Source of the DNA: Leptobrachium leishanense
Lineage: Eukaryota; Chordata; Amphibia; Anura; Megophryidae
Direction: 5' to 3'
DNA: 64,000 nucleotides
Assembly: GCA_009667805.1 (NCBI GenBank)
Contig: CM019067.1
Coordinates: 249,461,721-249,525,720, forward strand
In this document: positions 48,937 to 60,300 of the stretch, piece after piece
Layout of the letters: every line of letters begins with the position of its first letter
Position numbering within the stretch: the first letter of the stretch is position 1
Translations under genes and position numbers: made by a program
Notes under the pieces: generated by a model
What the model was told of the DNA's origin: nothing
The model's database searches: none
Seen by the model: the letters and a program-made list of their open reading frames with translations, nothing else

Positions 48937-49875
48937 ATATATTTGAGGGAGTTGTGTGTCCCTTTGCCCTGGCTGTGGTGGGGTAGAAGGCTAAGCTCAT
49001 ATGTATGTTTTCAGTTATGTGGTTGGTTATTCCCATGTGTCCTGTACTGGCCTCATTGGGCTGATGCAATATTTTGAGCTGGCTTGTTTCACTATTTGTA
49101 TTTGTATGTTTTTGGTATGCTCAAATTGTTGTTTTTATGTCCTCCCTATACTCTCTTTATGCATTTATTCAATGTAGTTGTAGTGGTTTTGGGTTATGCC
49201 GTTTTTGGTGAATTAATAATTGCCCTTTTGTATTTTCTTCTTGTTTATTGTTTATTACAACACATTCTATGAAGGTATCTCCTGTTTTACATATAGAACA
49301 TTGCTGGTTATTAAATTAATATGTTGCAGAATTAATTAAGCATATTGCATTTCTATGAACATATTCAGAATGCCCCATAAAAATGAAGACATAGCTTGGT
49401 GTACATTAAAATACATACTAAAAGACTTGAGTGAGCTCTAAATGCTGTTCTACTGTTTTCTGAATAACAATATTGCTTGATCTATAAAATATGTCATATA
49501 TACGCAGTAGAATGACTCTTTAACTCTTAAAATGACAGAGTGGTAAGAAGTGTAATGTGTACTCGACTGGCACCCATGGATTGATGTATGAACCAAATCT
49601 ACTTTGTCTCGCATTTCCGTCGCAACATCAAAGTCCGAAACTGAACAAATGTATGAAGATAAATATATCCTCTTTACATCTGAAGACAACTATTTCAAAC
49701 AATGTATTGGAATTCTAGGGAAAAGTCTATATTTCCCAAACATACGCTGCAATTTATGACTCTTTTCGCTACAACACAGGATTCTCTTACTGTGCACTCA
49801 TAAATCACTCTGTGTTGGGGTTTATTCACTATACAGTGAGCTGTAGTGGTATAACAGCTGCTAGAAATAACACAT
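48937..49875. other. Non-coding stretch, nothing recognised
   Basis: T-rich at the left; no element ends or coding region recognised. Confidence 0.4.
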
Positions 49876-50520
49876 TTGGGGCCAAATTACAATCCTAGTG
49901 TTAAAACATGGGCGCAAGGGAGGAAAAACTGCGCCCTCAGTTCTCCCCCTTGCGCCCGCGTTTTAACGCTGGATTACAGTGCAGGCGCAAAAAATGCTGC
50001 CTGCATTGTTACCGCAGCTGCGAGCATCCACTCGATGGAGTCCATAGGACTCCATTGAGTTCCCCCCTGCCGGTCACATGACCAGCCGGATCTCACCTTG
50101 TGAGATCCGGCCGGCCGGTCGGTGTAGTGATAGGCAGGGAGAGACTGGGGGGACTTTTTCCCCCAGTCTTTCCCTGCTCCAGCCGGCCGGAGGAGGTGGT
50201 CGGAGCCGCGGTCCTCACCGTGGGACAGAGGGTGAGTATGCGATTCATTTTTTTATTTTTTAGGCTGGTGTTAACGGATTCTGCAGAAGTGGAATCCGTT
50301 AACACCAAGTCCTGGCTGTGGTTAACTAACCACAGCCAGACGTTAATCAGCGCTAGTAGATTGTAATCCTAACGCTGATTAACACTTTGCGCTCCCCATG
50401 TTAAGTATATGGAGTGCAAAGTACAGTAACCTCGCTCTGAAAAGCGCAAGGTACCAAACGCAAACGGGTTACTTAACCCGTTTGCGTTTGGATCGTAATA
50501 TGCGCTAAACACCGCAGCTA

Positions 50521-51784
50521 TTCGGGGATTCGGCCGAGGAACACCAGCTTTCAGCCAGCAGTAGTGTGGCTTCATTACGACAGGACGTTTTGTGACCGGG
50601 TGCCCAACCGCAACAAACCAGAGCGACCTCACTCGAAACCCGTATGACACAGCCTGAGGAAAGTCGGCAGGAGGAGGATGATGATCTTCCTCTTACGAAG
50701 AGAGACCTTCGGAGGATCCTGGACGAACTCCGGGAGATCCGGGGGGTGTGGAAACCTGAAGTGGCGGCGGTTCGGGAGGAGGTTGCAACAATCCGTGCGC
50801 AGGTTACAGCAGTGCAGGCGACGACCTCTACAGTGCTATCGGAACATACTCACCTGTTGGGACAGGTCGCTGGTCTAAGATCCCAGGTCGAGCTTTTGTC
50901 CCGCTCTGTGGAGATGCTGGAAACAAGACACCGCCGTCGTAACGTCAGGGTCAGAGGCATCCCGGACTCTGTGTCGTCGGATGAACTCCCAGCTTATGTG
51001 TCTCGTTTGACCCTTCGGATGGCGGGACTCCCTCCTGACAAGCCAGATGTGATCGGATCGGTATTCAGGGTTCGGAAACCTGCGGCGCTTTCAAAGGGGA
51101 CACCCCGTGATGTCGTGGTGGCCTTTCGTGACGTAGCATTTAAGGTCAAGCTTATGTCTGCTCCTGGCGCAAGAGATCCAGTGAAATTTGAGGGCTCCAC
51201 GTTGGCTTTGTATCACGACCTTCCATTCCAGACTCTGCTTGCTCGCAGGCGGTTCCGTCCTGTGACTGCGGTTCTTCGTCGGAGGGGGATCCGTTATCGG
51301 TGGGGCTTGGCGGGAGCATTGGTGGTGACACATAATAATGTCCCCTACACCATCACTGATCCTGAAACCGCCTGGTCCGACCTTGAAGCGGCGGGCATCT
51401 CGCCGGACCCTCCGGAACTTCAGCCAGACTGAGACCTGAGCGATATTGTTTACCCCCCCCCCAGCTTTTTCTTCTCTGTTTACGTGTCACTGGTCTATAG
51501 ATAAGCTCGGAGTATAATCTATCAGGACAATTTATGGCATTTATGTTGATAGTCCTACATGCTTATGTGTTTCTTTTGTGTTTTCTTCCTTCACTGAGGT
51601 TGGGACTTCTTGCTTTTTGTTTTTATTATTCCCTTATTGACCTGTTACTACTTGCATCTTACATTATCTGACTGGCTGACCGTAGTTAGTTTGGCCAGCC
51701 CTAGACGGCTGTCTTTTTCTACGTTTGATTTCGTGAATTTCTTGTTATGTATAATTCTCTAAATAAAGAATTAAAAAAAAAAAA
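50521..51784 (+). mobile_element. ORF1-only L1-type retroelement with complete target duplication
   Basis: Bracketed by an exact 14-bp duplication AAACACCGCAGCTA (50507-50520 and 51785-51798; the first As are ambiguous with the tail). It has a 123-base 5' leader, one intact ORF, a 350-base 3' UTR and a poly-A tail after AATAAAGAATT. There is no ORF2 sequence between ORF1 and the 3' UTR. It therefore looks like a non-autonomous L1 derivative comparable in layout to mammalian HAL1. The 3' end resembles that of the L1 ORF2 fragment at 6701, whose full-length relatives could supply the reverse transcriptase. Confidence 0.85.
50644..51432 (+). CDS. L1 ORF1-type RNA-binding protein, intact, 262 aa
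   Basis: Starts at MTQPEESRQEEDDDLPL, acidic, followed by a heptad-rich coiled coil over residues about 20-100 (LTKRDLRRILDELREI, LLGQVAGLRSQVELLSRSVE). At about 98 the basic RRRNVRVRGIPDS opens the RRM-like domain of L1 ORF1 proteins (Pfam Transposase_22 type), where RNVRIRGIPE is the usual form. A C-terminal domain follows (LALYHDLPFQTLLARRRF, then RRRGIRYRWGLAGALVV). In the family the protein forms trimers, coats element RNA as an RNP and has nucleic-acid chaperone activity. The length is somewhat short compared with the 300-340 residues typical of mammals. The frame is open throughout, which suggests recent insertion or selection. The start was chosen as the first ATG and fits the leader. 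Confidence 0.9.
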   Translation: MTQPEESRQEEDDDLPLTKRDLRRILDELREIRGVWKPEVAAVREEVATIRAQVTAVQATTSTVLSEHTHLLGQVAGLRSQVELLSRSVEMLETRHRRRNVRVRGIPDSVSSDELPAYVSRLTLRMAGLPPDKPDVIGSVFRVRKPAALSKGTPRDVVVAFRDVAFKVKLMSAPGARDPVKFEGSTLALYHDLPFQTLLARRRFRPVTAVLRRRGIRYRWGLAGALVVTHNNVPYTITDPETAWSDLEAAGISPDPPELQPD

Positions 51785-51835
51785 AAACACCGCAGCTAAC
51801 GTTAATGCTCACGCAAGATTGTAATATAGCCCTTG

Positions 51836-52686
51836 GTTTCTTGATGCTAACTTTTTTTGTAGAAAAATATTTGAGTGCAATTCTTTACTTACAGTTAAGT
51901 GACAGATCCTGTTTATTTCGTCAATGTCATTAAATGGAACTTACAGTGTTGTTTATTTATTTTAATTTGATTTACTGGAAAACTTATTTCACAACAGCCA
52001 TTAATACTGATGTAAAGATATCCCTCATTTTAATTAAATAATAATTCATAAAAAAGGGTCCAAAGTACCTGCAACTGGTATAAGCTTAAAATGGTTGGAA
52101 ATGAACAAGGTTTTGGCCTACTGCTTCAGGATAAATAAGAAAAAGTCTTGCAAAGTAAAACCCAGAGATGCTCATTTCCACTCCACTAGAGGAGGAAGAA
52201 CATGTGCAGCATAGATATAGTAATACAGGCTGAAAAAAGGTTTCTAGTCAGTCTGGTACATAGATCTCCTATTTTTTTATTGCTAGGAAAATAAAATAGG
52301 ATACGAAAAAAGGCAATCTGATGGAATTTCCAATACTACGAAGAAAAGAAGGAGCAAAATCCAAACTCATATATTCAAACATATCACCATAGCAATAACA
52401 TTCCGCAGGCCAGATAAACAAGGTCTTTTGATTTTCAGGCAGTCTGTGGCCAATGGGCCTTTTTCTTGCAATGACCAATGGCCAGACTAGGGCATACTAG
52501 TTGTGCATGAAGATAAATTGCAGTAAAGAATATGCATGCTCTGTCTCACAGTGATCAACCCCAAAGATTGTTAGGTATTTGTAAGGTAAGCAGATTAAAC
52601 TTAAATATAATGGAGCTCATTTTGAAACATCTTTAAAATATACCACTCTGAACAGTAAATTAAATCCAATGGATAAAAATGTGTAA
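51836..52686. other. Non-coding stretch, nothing recognised
   Basis: AT-rich; no element ends or coding region recognised. Confidence 0.4.
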
Positions 52687-53351
52687 CAGGGCTTGACAAA
52701 TTTGCTTTGAATCTAGGATGCAGCTACAAAAGTTAGAAGCCAACGTTTCAGCGAGGATTCGCCTTTATCAAGGTACCTTCCTTGATAAAGGTGAATCCTC
52801 GCCGAAATGTTGGGAACCTTGCCTCTGCATCTGGGAGTTGGTTTATACTGACCCAAATTATGATTTTAGCTGCTTCTATTTATTTATCACTTTGTTACCT
52901 GGTGCTTTTTGCTGTTAGGTATTTTTGTGCATGTGGTCTTGTGGCTACTTTTTTGAGCCTAGAAGTGTAGACCATTGCTTCTAATATCATGGCCGCTCTG
53001 ATATACACTTATTATATTATTTGTGTTGTTAACATCTGTACCTTGTGACATTGTGATGTTTTATTTATTTACTTATTTTCTTTGCTCTGTTGTCATTGGA
53101 CACCCCATTTACCCACTGCAGACACACACACACACACACACACAACAGACCTCATATATAAATACATACACCAGGGCTGGATATATTTACATTAAATGTA
53201 GGAGACAGGAAGAAAACATTGAAGCCAACTAGATGTTTTTAGATGCCAAAGACTGCTTTTAGATAGGTGTAAAATGAACTGGAAATTTAGGAGCCAGGAG
53301 TAAAATTCTAGGAGCCAGTGGCTACCAGGCTCCTGGCTTTGTCAAGCCCTG
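52687..53351. mobile_element. hAT-like element with CAGGGCTTGACAAA ends
   Basis: Ends CAGGGCTTGACAAATTTG and (inverted) CAGGGCTTGACAAAGCCAGG. Flanks GTGTAA and TTGTAA give a possible short, decayed target duplication rather than a clear 8-bp one. Inside, 52742-52812 holds two head-to-head copies of the AAAGG..GCCGAAACGTTGG motif, joined by ATCAAGGTACCTTCCTTGAT. A (CA)n run lies at 53122-53144. Confidence 0.75.
53122..53144. repeat. (CA)n microsatellite
   Basis: An uninterrupted ACACAC run of about 22 bases inside the hAT-like element. Confidence 0.95.
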
Positions 53352-53888
53352 TTGTAATATATATATAATCTTGTCTTGTCATCATTCCACTTTGGAATTT
53401 TCCTTTTTTTTCTTTTCCTGCATATAATTTTGCAGGAAAAGCTATTTTTGAAAGTGTAAAAATGTGTTACATCAGTTTTGCCCTGTGAAGCAAGAATGAT
53501 TTGGAAAAGGCAACATTGCTGATGTTTCTCCTGTTTGACATAAATTGATTGTATCACTGTTAGTCCATCAGAACGGACCCTAGTGATGTATACAATAGTA
53601 TTGATCTAATATTGCAAAACCAAGGTAAAATTGGAAACTATGTAGCACATGCCAAACCCAACATTAAGTTGGTAATAAAATAGTCTTTCTATTGTCTAGA
53701 GTTTAAACTACACCTTACAAAAGTACTGTTGTTTTAATAAGTGTGCATTGGGTTCATATGGTTCAAAATAAATTCACCTGGCATCAAGCCTAAATACGAC
53801 ACTGACTCCAGTACAGAGTAAAAGTTGAAATACTCACTTCACTGATAATTTTCACTATCCAGCAGCATGAATTCTTACACTGCTGCAT
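53352..53888. other. Non-coding stretch, nothing recognised
   Basis: AT-rich with no recognised element between two hAT-like insertions. Confidence 0.4.
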
Positions 53889-53896
53889 CTCACAAT

Positions 53897-54752
53897 TAGA
53901 CATGTACACGCCAAAAAAAATAAGTTTCATTTAATTTCGGATCATTTCGTACTGTTTTTTTTTTTTAGTTTCAGATCATTTTGTTCCGTTTATTTTTTTT
54001 TAATTTTGGATCGTTCATTATGTTACCGCGATTCATATTTCGGACCGATCCGATTATTCGGAGGGTCGGATCACTACGTATTTTGTTTTTATTAGTTATT
54101 TCGTATTTCGTTTTGATTTGTATTTTGTTTTTATTCATTTGTTTTGTATTCTGGGTTGATTCATTGATTCGGACGGCCGCTATTTTGGATCACTTCGTAT
54201 TTCATTTTTATTAGTTACTTCGTATTTCGGGTTGATTAAACCTGTTGAACGTACCACTGATAATCAGGGTTAGAAATTAGGGTTAGAATTTCTAACTCAA
54301 ATCTCTGATTTTCAGTGGTTCATTCGATGGGTTTAATCAGGCGAATCCTATAAGTTTCAATGTAAAAAAAATCCCCCGTTTTTATTAAATATTTATTCAA
54401 CCATTTACGTATATTCTTTCATTTGCAGATAAAAGTCTCTTTATTTATTTATAGTTTAGGATTTTATAGGCATTTTTCAGGATTTTTTGTGAAATTGCTT
54501 AACAATTTCAGAGTGCACCATGAAATACAACAAATTCATTCCTAAAAACTGAATCAATTCGCTGTTTTTTGTTTCCATTCCTTCCGTTTTAATTCGTTTC
54601 ATTTTGTGTCGTTCCGTTTTTGTATCGGATCATTTCATTTCGGTCAACTTTTTTATTGGATCATTTCATTTCGGACCATTTTCGTTTAGTTTCGGATGGA
54701 TCTGATTTGTATTTCGGAAGTGATTTGCAACAAAACAAAATGTACATGTCTA
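53897..54752. mobile_element. TTCG-rich hAT element, TAGACATGTACA ends
   Basis: Ends TAGACATGTACACGCC and (inverted) TAGACATGTACATTTTG. Flanks CTCACAAT (53889-53896) and ATCACAAT (54753-54760) match at 7 of 8. Arms are built of TTTCGGATCATTTCGT-like words. The middle (54230-54500) is a piece of the Harbinger-like family at 10321 and 34728 (TAATCAGGCGAATCCTATAA, AAAAGTCTCTTTATT). Confidence 0.88.
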
Positions 54753-54760
54753 ATCACAAT

Positions 54761-56908
54761 ATACTCCAGAACAGAAAGACTGACTTCCCTTTAAATACCA
54801 AGCACTATATATCGAAAAATATTATCATAATATGTATTTTAAACATGGGAATGCATAGTTAACACTTAAATATATCATCAACAGCATTTTTATATAAATA
54901 TTGTTATTCTCAAGAGAGTAAAAAGATTACAATAATGTAAAATAGTTTATCATGTTTAAGGTATTCGTTTATCCTTTACAGAAATACTGCTGGGATGAAA
55001 GGTTCCAAACTGTAGATGGTATCCCTTTTCTTGCACCATCTCAAATGGGCTCTGCAATATTAATATACAGTAGAATATAAAAATAATATCTGTGACACAA
55101 TGTCTGCATATGGAAATTACAGTAACACCTTGTGTCATTGCTGCACAGGGATTTTTAGAAATTATAATCACTTGAAACTTATCCCTGTAAGCAATGAGTG
55201 ATCTCAGAGCTCTCCCTGTATGTTGCCCTCTCCTCAGCTGCTGCAGCCTGCAATCAAGCAGTAAAATTAGATGAATATTTTGTTACTGTGAGGGTGGGTG
55301 CTGATCCTTGTAGCTTCTTCACACTAATACTGAGTGATGGGAGTGATCACACATGCTTTTGTTTCATACCTGGAGACCACGATCTTGTATTACAAAAAGG
55401 TACGCAAACAGGGTTTTGTGCACTAATTTATGCTTTCATTGTATTTCAATGCAAATAGCTTATACGAATTTTTGGAAGTATATGGGTTTAATCATGTTAT
55501 TTATAAAATGATCGTGTCACGTATCAGGCTCGACTTCCCTTACCCTTTGTTGCTCCTAGCAAGTTTTCGCGTCATTCCAGAGCTCCATGACGTAATGCGG
55601 AGACGCTCCCTTTCGTTAACGTCAGATATTTGTAGCACCCCTTCCTTGCATCAGATGTGACGTTCTGCGCCGATCATAGACATTTTGGCACCCAAAAATG
55701 ATGCGGCCCAATTAACTCTAGGCTATTCATTCTGGATGTAAATCTCTGAGCCCTCTCGATGTTTATTCAGACCCGAGCGAGCATTCTTTGTTTTCTTCTT
55801 TTTGTGTGCTGATTCCTGATTTCGTTTTGACTCTCCTGTTATCTGTATTCCTGTGATCTCAGCTTGTATGGCTATGCTCCTTGTGTATGACCTGACTTTG
55901 ATTTTCTCTTTTCCCTTCATGGGCCCATGCTTAGTTGGCTCTATATTGCGGCCATTCTAAGAACTTGCAGGTATGTTGTTTCTTAGTAGTAGGGTTTTCT
56001 CCTCGTTTTTGTGACAGATTGGCAGATCTCAATAAAGCTGATCCCATAATTTAAGCTATTTGATAATTAGCAGGATAGAGGACAAAACCTTCGTTAGGGT
56101 AAACACTTGAAAACAATCTCAATGTATCAATACCTGGTAAAATATTTTGCAAACAAAAAGCCAACAGCTATTACTTCAATATGTTAGAGTGGTACGCATT
56201 CTTTTTTTTTTAGTGCTGAAGAGTTTATACACATGGTGATATGTAAACAGCTGCTTATCTGAATTCTTAGTGAATTGGACACCAGCAGTTTAATTCTTCA
56301 GGTAGCAGCAACAATTCAAGTATTCAGAACAGCATTTTCCCAAGGTTAGGGCTGCCATCAGAAATCTAAGGCCCTTACTGAAACACTGGATGAGGTCCCC
56401 TGTCCTTCAGATGCCCATTTTATTAAATTTAATTAAAAATAAAACATTTTGCATGGACTGGATGCATGCCATGGACTATTGGTAGATTTATTGGTATCTT
56501 GGTGGGCTGGTACTGAGTTACCTGGAGGGACCCTTACATCTGTGGCACTTAGACAAGCTGCACAGGGTTTGGCAAGGGTCAGGGCCCCTGGAGCCACTGG
56601 GCCTCTGAACATATCATGGACTTTCACCCTCTGATTTCAACCTTGTTCAAGGTCGATTATGACATCAAGTGGGACTATTCAGGATAACTCAAACATGGCC
56701 CTAGGTCTATTCTTAAAAAATGTATCATGTGTATACAAAATTGCATAAGATTGTGCACACTAATACTGAGCTAAACCTTTCCTCTAATAACTGTATTTGC
56801 AGGGCATCTCTGTTACCCCTGCTATGAAGATGCCTTTGTAAAGAGGCCTGTGTCCCTTTGGCAGTTTGCCCAAATTTAACAACATGATTTAATCATCAAG
56901 TTCAGCAT
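54761..56908. other. Non-coding stretch, possible LTR-like region and a LINE-tail scrap
   Basis: 55500-56040 is richer in GC, with GACTTCCCTTACC and CTCCATGACGTAATGC at the left and pyrimidine-rich GATTCCTGATTTCGTTTTGA, then GACCTGACTTTG at the right, reminiscent of frog LTR sequence but without defined ends. 56103-56150 (plus) holds a diverged CTTGAAAAC, AATCTCAATGTATC tail of the L2-like family. An 86-codon frame at 55198 has no recognised domain. Confidence 0.35.
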
Positions 56909-56913
56909 TAAAG

Positions 56914-57382
56914 TGTCAGGGATCAGTACCTGCGGGTGTGCAGAAACCATGTCTGCAGGTGTGCATCCAGGAAAAGTGCTGCCTCTGTCCTGTCCAGCAC
57001 TGATATGGGTTAATCCCAAATTAAAGCACAAAACACATACACCACACCCTCCTGTCTGTCTAATAAAAGAGTCACTCCCACCTATGCTCACTGACTTTGC
57101 ATTAAGAGTCTAACCTCTGTATTGTGCTGAGCTATTCTGTGAACCTCCTGATACCGTGTGCCAAACCCTGCTTTACCCACGACCTTGCCTCCTTGCTGCC
57201 AGCCTATTGACCCACGGACTGTCCAGACCACTCTATCTCGCTATCCCCTTTTTACTGCGCTATGGACTGCTACCAGTATCAACCAGCCTATCCTAAGGTA
57301 CAATCTGAATACCCCTGTGCTAAAGGCTCAAACCCCCTGCAATTGGGTCCCACCACAGCGTATGCCAGGTGCCACCCTGACA
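56914..57382 (+). mobile_element. Solo LTR with 5-bp target duplication
   Basis: Begins TGTCAGGGATCAG and ends CACCCTGACA, with the LTR-type TG...CA ends that extend to an 8-base inverted repeat TGTCAGGG/CCCTGACA. Exact 5-bp duplication TAAAG (56909-56913 and 57383-57387). An AATAAA lies at about 57061. The 5-bp duplication suits a Gypsy-type LTR retrotransposon, but no internal coding sequence remains to settle the class. Orientation is set from the polyadenylation signal. Confidence 0.85.
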
Positions 57383-57387
57383 TAAAG

Positions 57388-60300
57388 TGAATGCTTATAT
57401 ATCTCCAGTGCTGCAATAGATTTTATGTATGTATTGGTTCTTCTGAAGTATACATGATTCTTCTCTTTAGCCATATTGTGTTTGTTAAACTTTTTAATGG
57501 CAGGTTATTAATAGGAGATTTGGGACAATGCCTGCTCCAAGCTTTACATCTCCAGCCCCATCTGCTGGATGATAACTTCAGATCCGTGTTTACCGCGTAA
57601 TACAGTAAACGCCAGCTTATGAATGAATGTTGACAGCGCTCAAACGTGGTATTGATATATCCAGTGGGATCTATATTGAAAACATAACAAACTGCCGATA
57701 CACCTGTCTGAGCTGTCATTATGGGAAGCTTGTTAGATTGCATGAAATATTGAACAAGAAAACAAATACACAACATTGCAATAGCATTTTCAAGTAGATA
57801 GTCTTCGTGTTCTGAGGCAAGAAATAAAGTTAATCAATGTGAATAAGCCATAGATAGAATAGCAACATTTATGTTATCGTGCACATAAATGGTAATGTTG
57901 ATGCAGATGTCAGATATCAATACACGTGTTTCGGAGCTCATTCTTTGATGTGTGTCAAGTAAATAAGGCAGCAGGATTTTGTAGTTGAAAAAACTTGTTA
58001 TCGGAAAAATGTTACAAGCTTTAACAGAAATAGAAGGAGGTGGAACTGAGACGAAGATGGACAATGTGGACATGATAACAGGCAACGCAAGACTTGTGAT
58101 CTCCCCAGCTGATATTTAATGAAGAGATAAGACCACCAACTGGTACGTTTTCAGTTTAATACAGCCGTCTTATCCATGTAATAAATATCACCTGGAGCTG
58201 TTTAGAGTTGCCTGCCTTCACTTTATGTATTGCACTTGAGAACATGTATCATCCTTTTGAATGAACACCAGATTTGATGTCCCCATGTGAATCTTACAAG
58301 ACCACCAGCTGTGTATCTCCAAGAATATAAAGAAGGAAAATATAGGAGGATGTGAAAGTCAGGATATTTGATGAAAACTAAACTGAAGAAGAGGGAATGA
58401 AACAGTACGGAAAGTTGCAATGATGCAGGATGACAATAATTGGAGGAAATAGGTGAGTTTAGATGGAGGGACAGTGAAATGAGACCGTGGAAGGGGGAGG
58501 TCGACCTATCCATGTGAAAGGTTAATTTTGTATGCAGAGATCGACATGGGGAAATGTTAGATGTACTAAAGAGAGGAAAGGGCAGTGGCTGGGCATGGAT
58601 CTTAACTCCACTTCTTTGAGGGCACCCGAGACCATCTGCTGGGTTATTCTATAACTATAGGTAATTAAAGATGACAGAGCATTGTATGATATATTTCAAA
58701 TAACAAATTTGTTTATTGTACCTGACTGTACATTAGTTATACACAGGTTGCCTGCCTTCTATAAACATAAAATTGATCTGTCACATGCATAGTTTTATAC
58801 ACTAATCATATTTGTCAGCTCTATCTACATCTCGTAATGTTTGTCAATTAGTCTGCCCAACTATTCATAACATTTATGCTTTTAAATATAAATCAGATGG
58901 ATGAGCTGACGACCAAGGTTCAGTATTCATCTCAGTCAAGAGCTTTTAACACATTCTTTCTAAGTGACATGCCATGACAGTCACAAATATAATGTCCCTA
59001 CCATTGACTGTCTTGGCAAATCATGAGTTGAAGAGGTTTACTTCCTGCAGGGTGCAGAGATCGAATCATAATCACTGTTGCCAGTTACCTCTGATGTGAG
59101 GCAAGATGCCTGTGACCAACCTATGTCCCACTGCCATGTGGCTGAAATGTTTGGCTGTCACGTGGTATTGTGATGGGAAGGGCTCTTGTCTGCAGGATAA
59201 TGAATGGCCCTCCTGTCCTGATGCAAGGGGTAAGTTTATTGTACTGCAAATATAGTATTTGGAAATGTGACTGTTCCAGTTTAAGTCACTTGCTGCTACT
59301 CAAGTCTCTAGTGACTCCTTGTTACGTTCTGTTGTAATGACAACTGGCAAACGCATTTTACGGCTGTTATGTGTAAATGACACAATCGGCAGAGTAAAAT
59401 GTAGAAAACACAAGGGCATTAGACACAAACATTCAAATGGAAAACAAGTTTAAGCATTATTTAATGTGATAATCTAATCTACAGGTTCTTTATGGGTGTT
59501 TGGCCTATTGCATATCAAGTCAACAAGCATATTATTGATCACATGTCATAGTTTTCTTTTGAAAGCAGCATTGTTAAAGCACCAGCTCCTGCCATTGTTT
59601 TTTTAGTTCACCTTGTAGCAATATTAAATTGAGTGATCGATTGCATGTAATTGTTCTTATAGAATTTTGTCACTTTGATTTAATTGAATTCAACAGGGTT
59701 GACAGGAATGGAATTCTACAGAATGAAAGCTTGCCTTGGGGTAGTTAAAGAGGGGTTTCTAATGAAATATTCCTGTCTTGATCTTTGCACTCAGGAATTC
59801 AATATTTAGTGCAGTGTGACATGACAAGCCTGCATTATTTTCAAATGTATTATTCATCTGTAATCTTTGCTTACATAAATTATAGCACCAAGAGAGCCAT
59901 GCCTCACCTCTACAGACATGGAAACATTAAAATGAAATGTGCCACTAATTACTACATTTGAATATTACCCTTTTCATAAGAAATCATAAAATGTTTACTA
60001 GTTGAATAGTGATCGTAGTAAGCAAATAGCTTCAAAGAAGCCTGAATGTGTTAAGATATATAGAATATACCCATATTCACTTAATGTTAAAATTGCAGCA
60101 AAAATATCTGAAAAAATTTAATATTTTAAAAATAGAACAATTATTTAGTTTATCCAAATAGGAAATTTTTGATTGATTTTTTTTATTCAAGAGGGCATCA
60201 TTCCCTCTATATAGATCAGCATATTTTCCCTGACCTACTGTACATAACTGGAAAACAAAATGGAGAAAATTAATTTTAAAGATGATCCATCTCCGCTAGG

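Larger units (their letters stand above)
49879..51832. mobile_element. Harbinger-like element, GGGC-TTACAAT ends, host of the L1 insertion
   Basis: Ends GGGCCAAATTACAATCCTAG and (inverted) GGGCTATATTACAATCTTGC, flanked by TTG on both sides (49876-49878, 51833-51835). Inside are further hairpins: CGGATCTCACCTTGTGAGATCCG near 50088, GATTCTGCAGAAGTGGAATC near 50278 and AAACGGGTTACTTAACCCGTTT near 50462. Without the L1 insertion it would be about 675 bases. Non-coding. Confidence 0.85.

Noticed and set aside
50093..50366. Overlapping open frames left of the L1 element
   Set aside because: They lie in GC-rich hairpins of the Harbinger-like host element and have no recognisable domain.
55198..55458. 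86-codon frame with fairly balanced composition
   Set aside because: No domain, no clear splice acceptor, and no match to later copine-4 exons.
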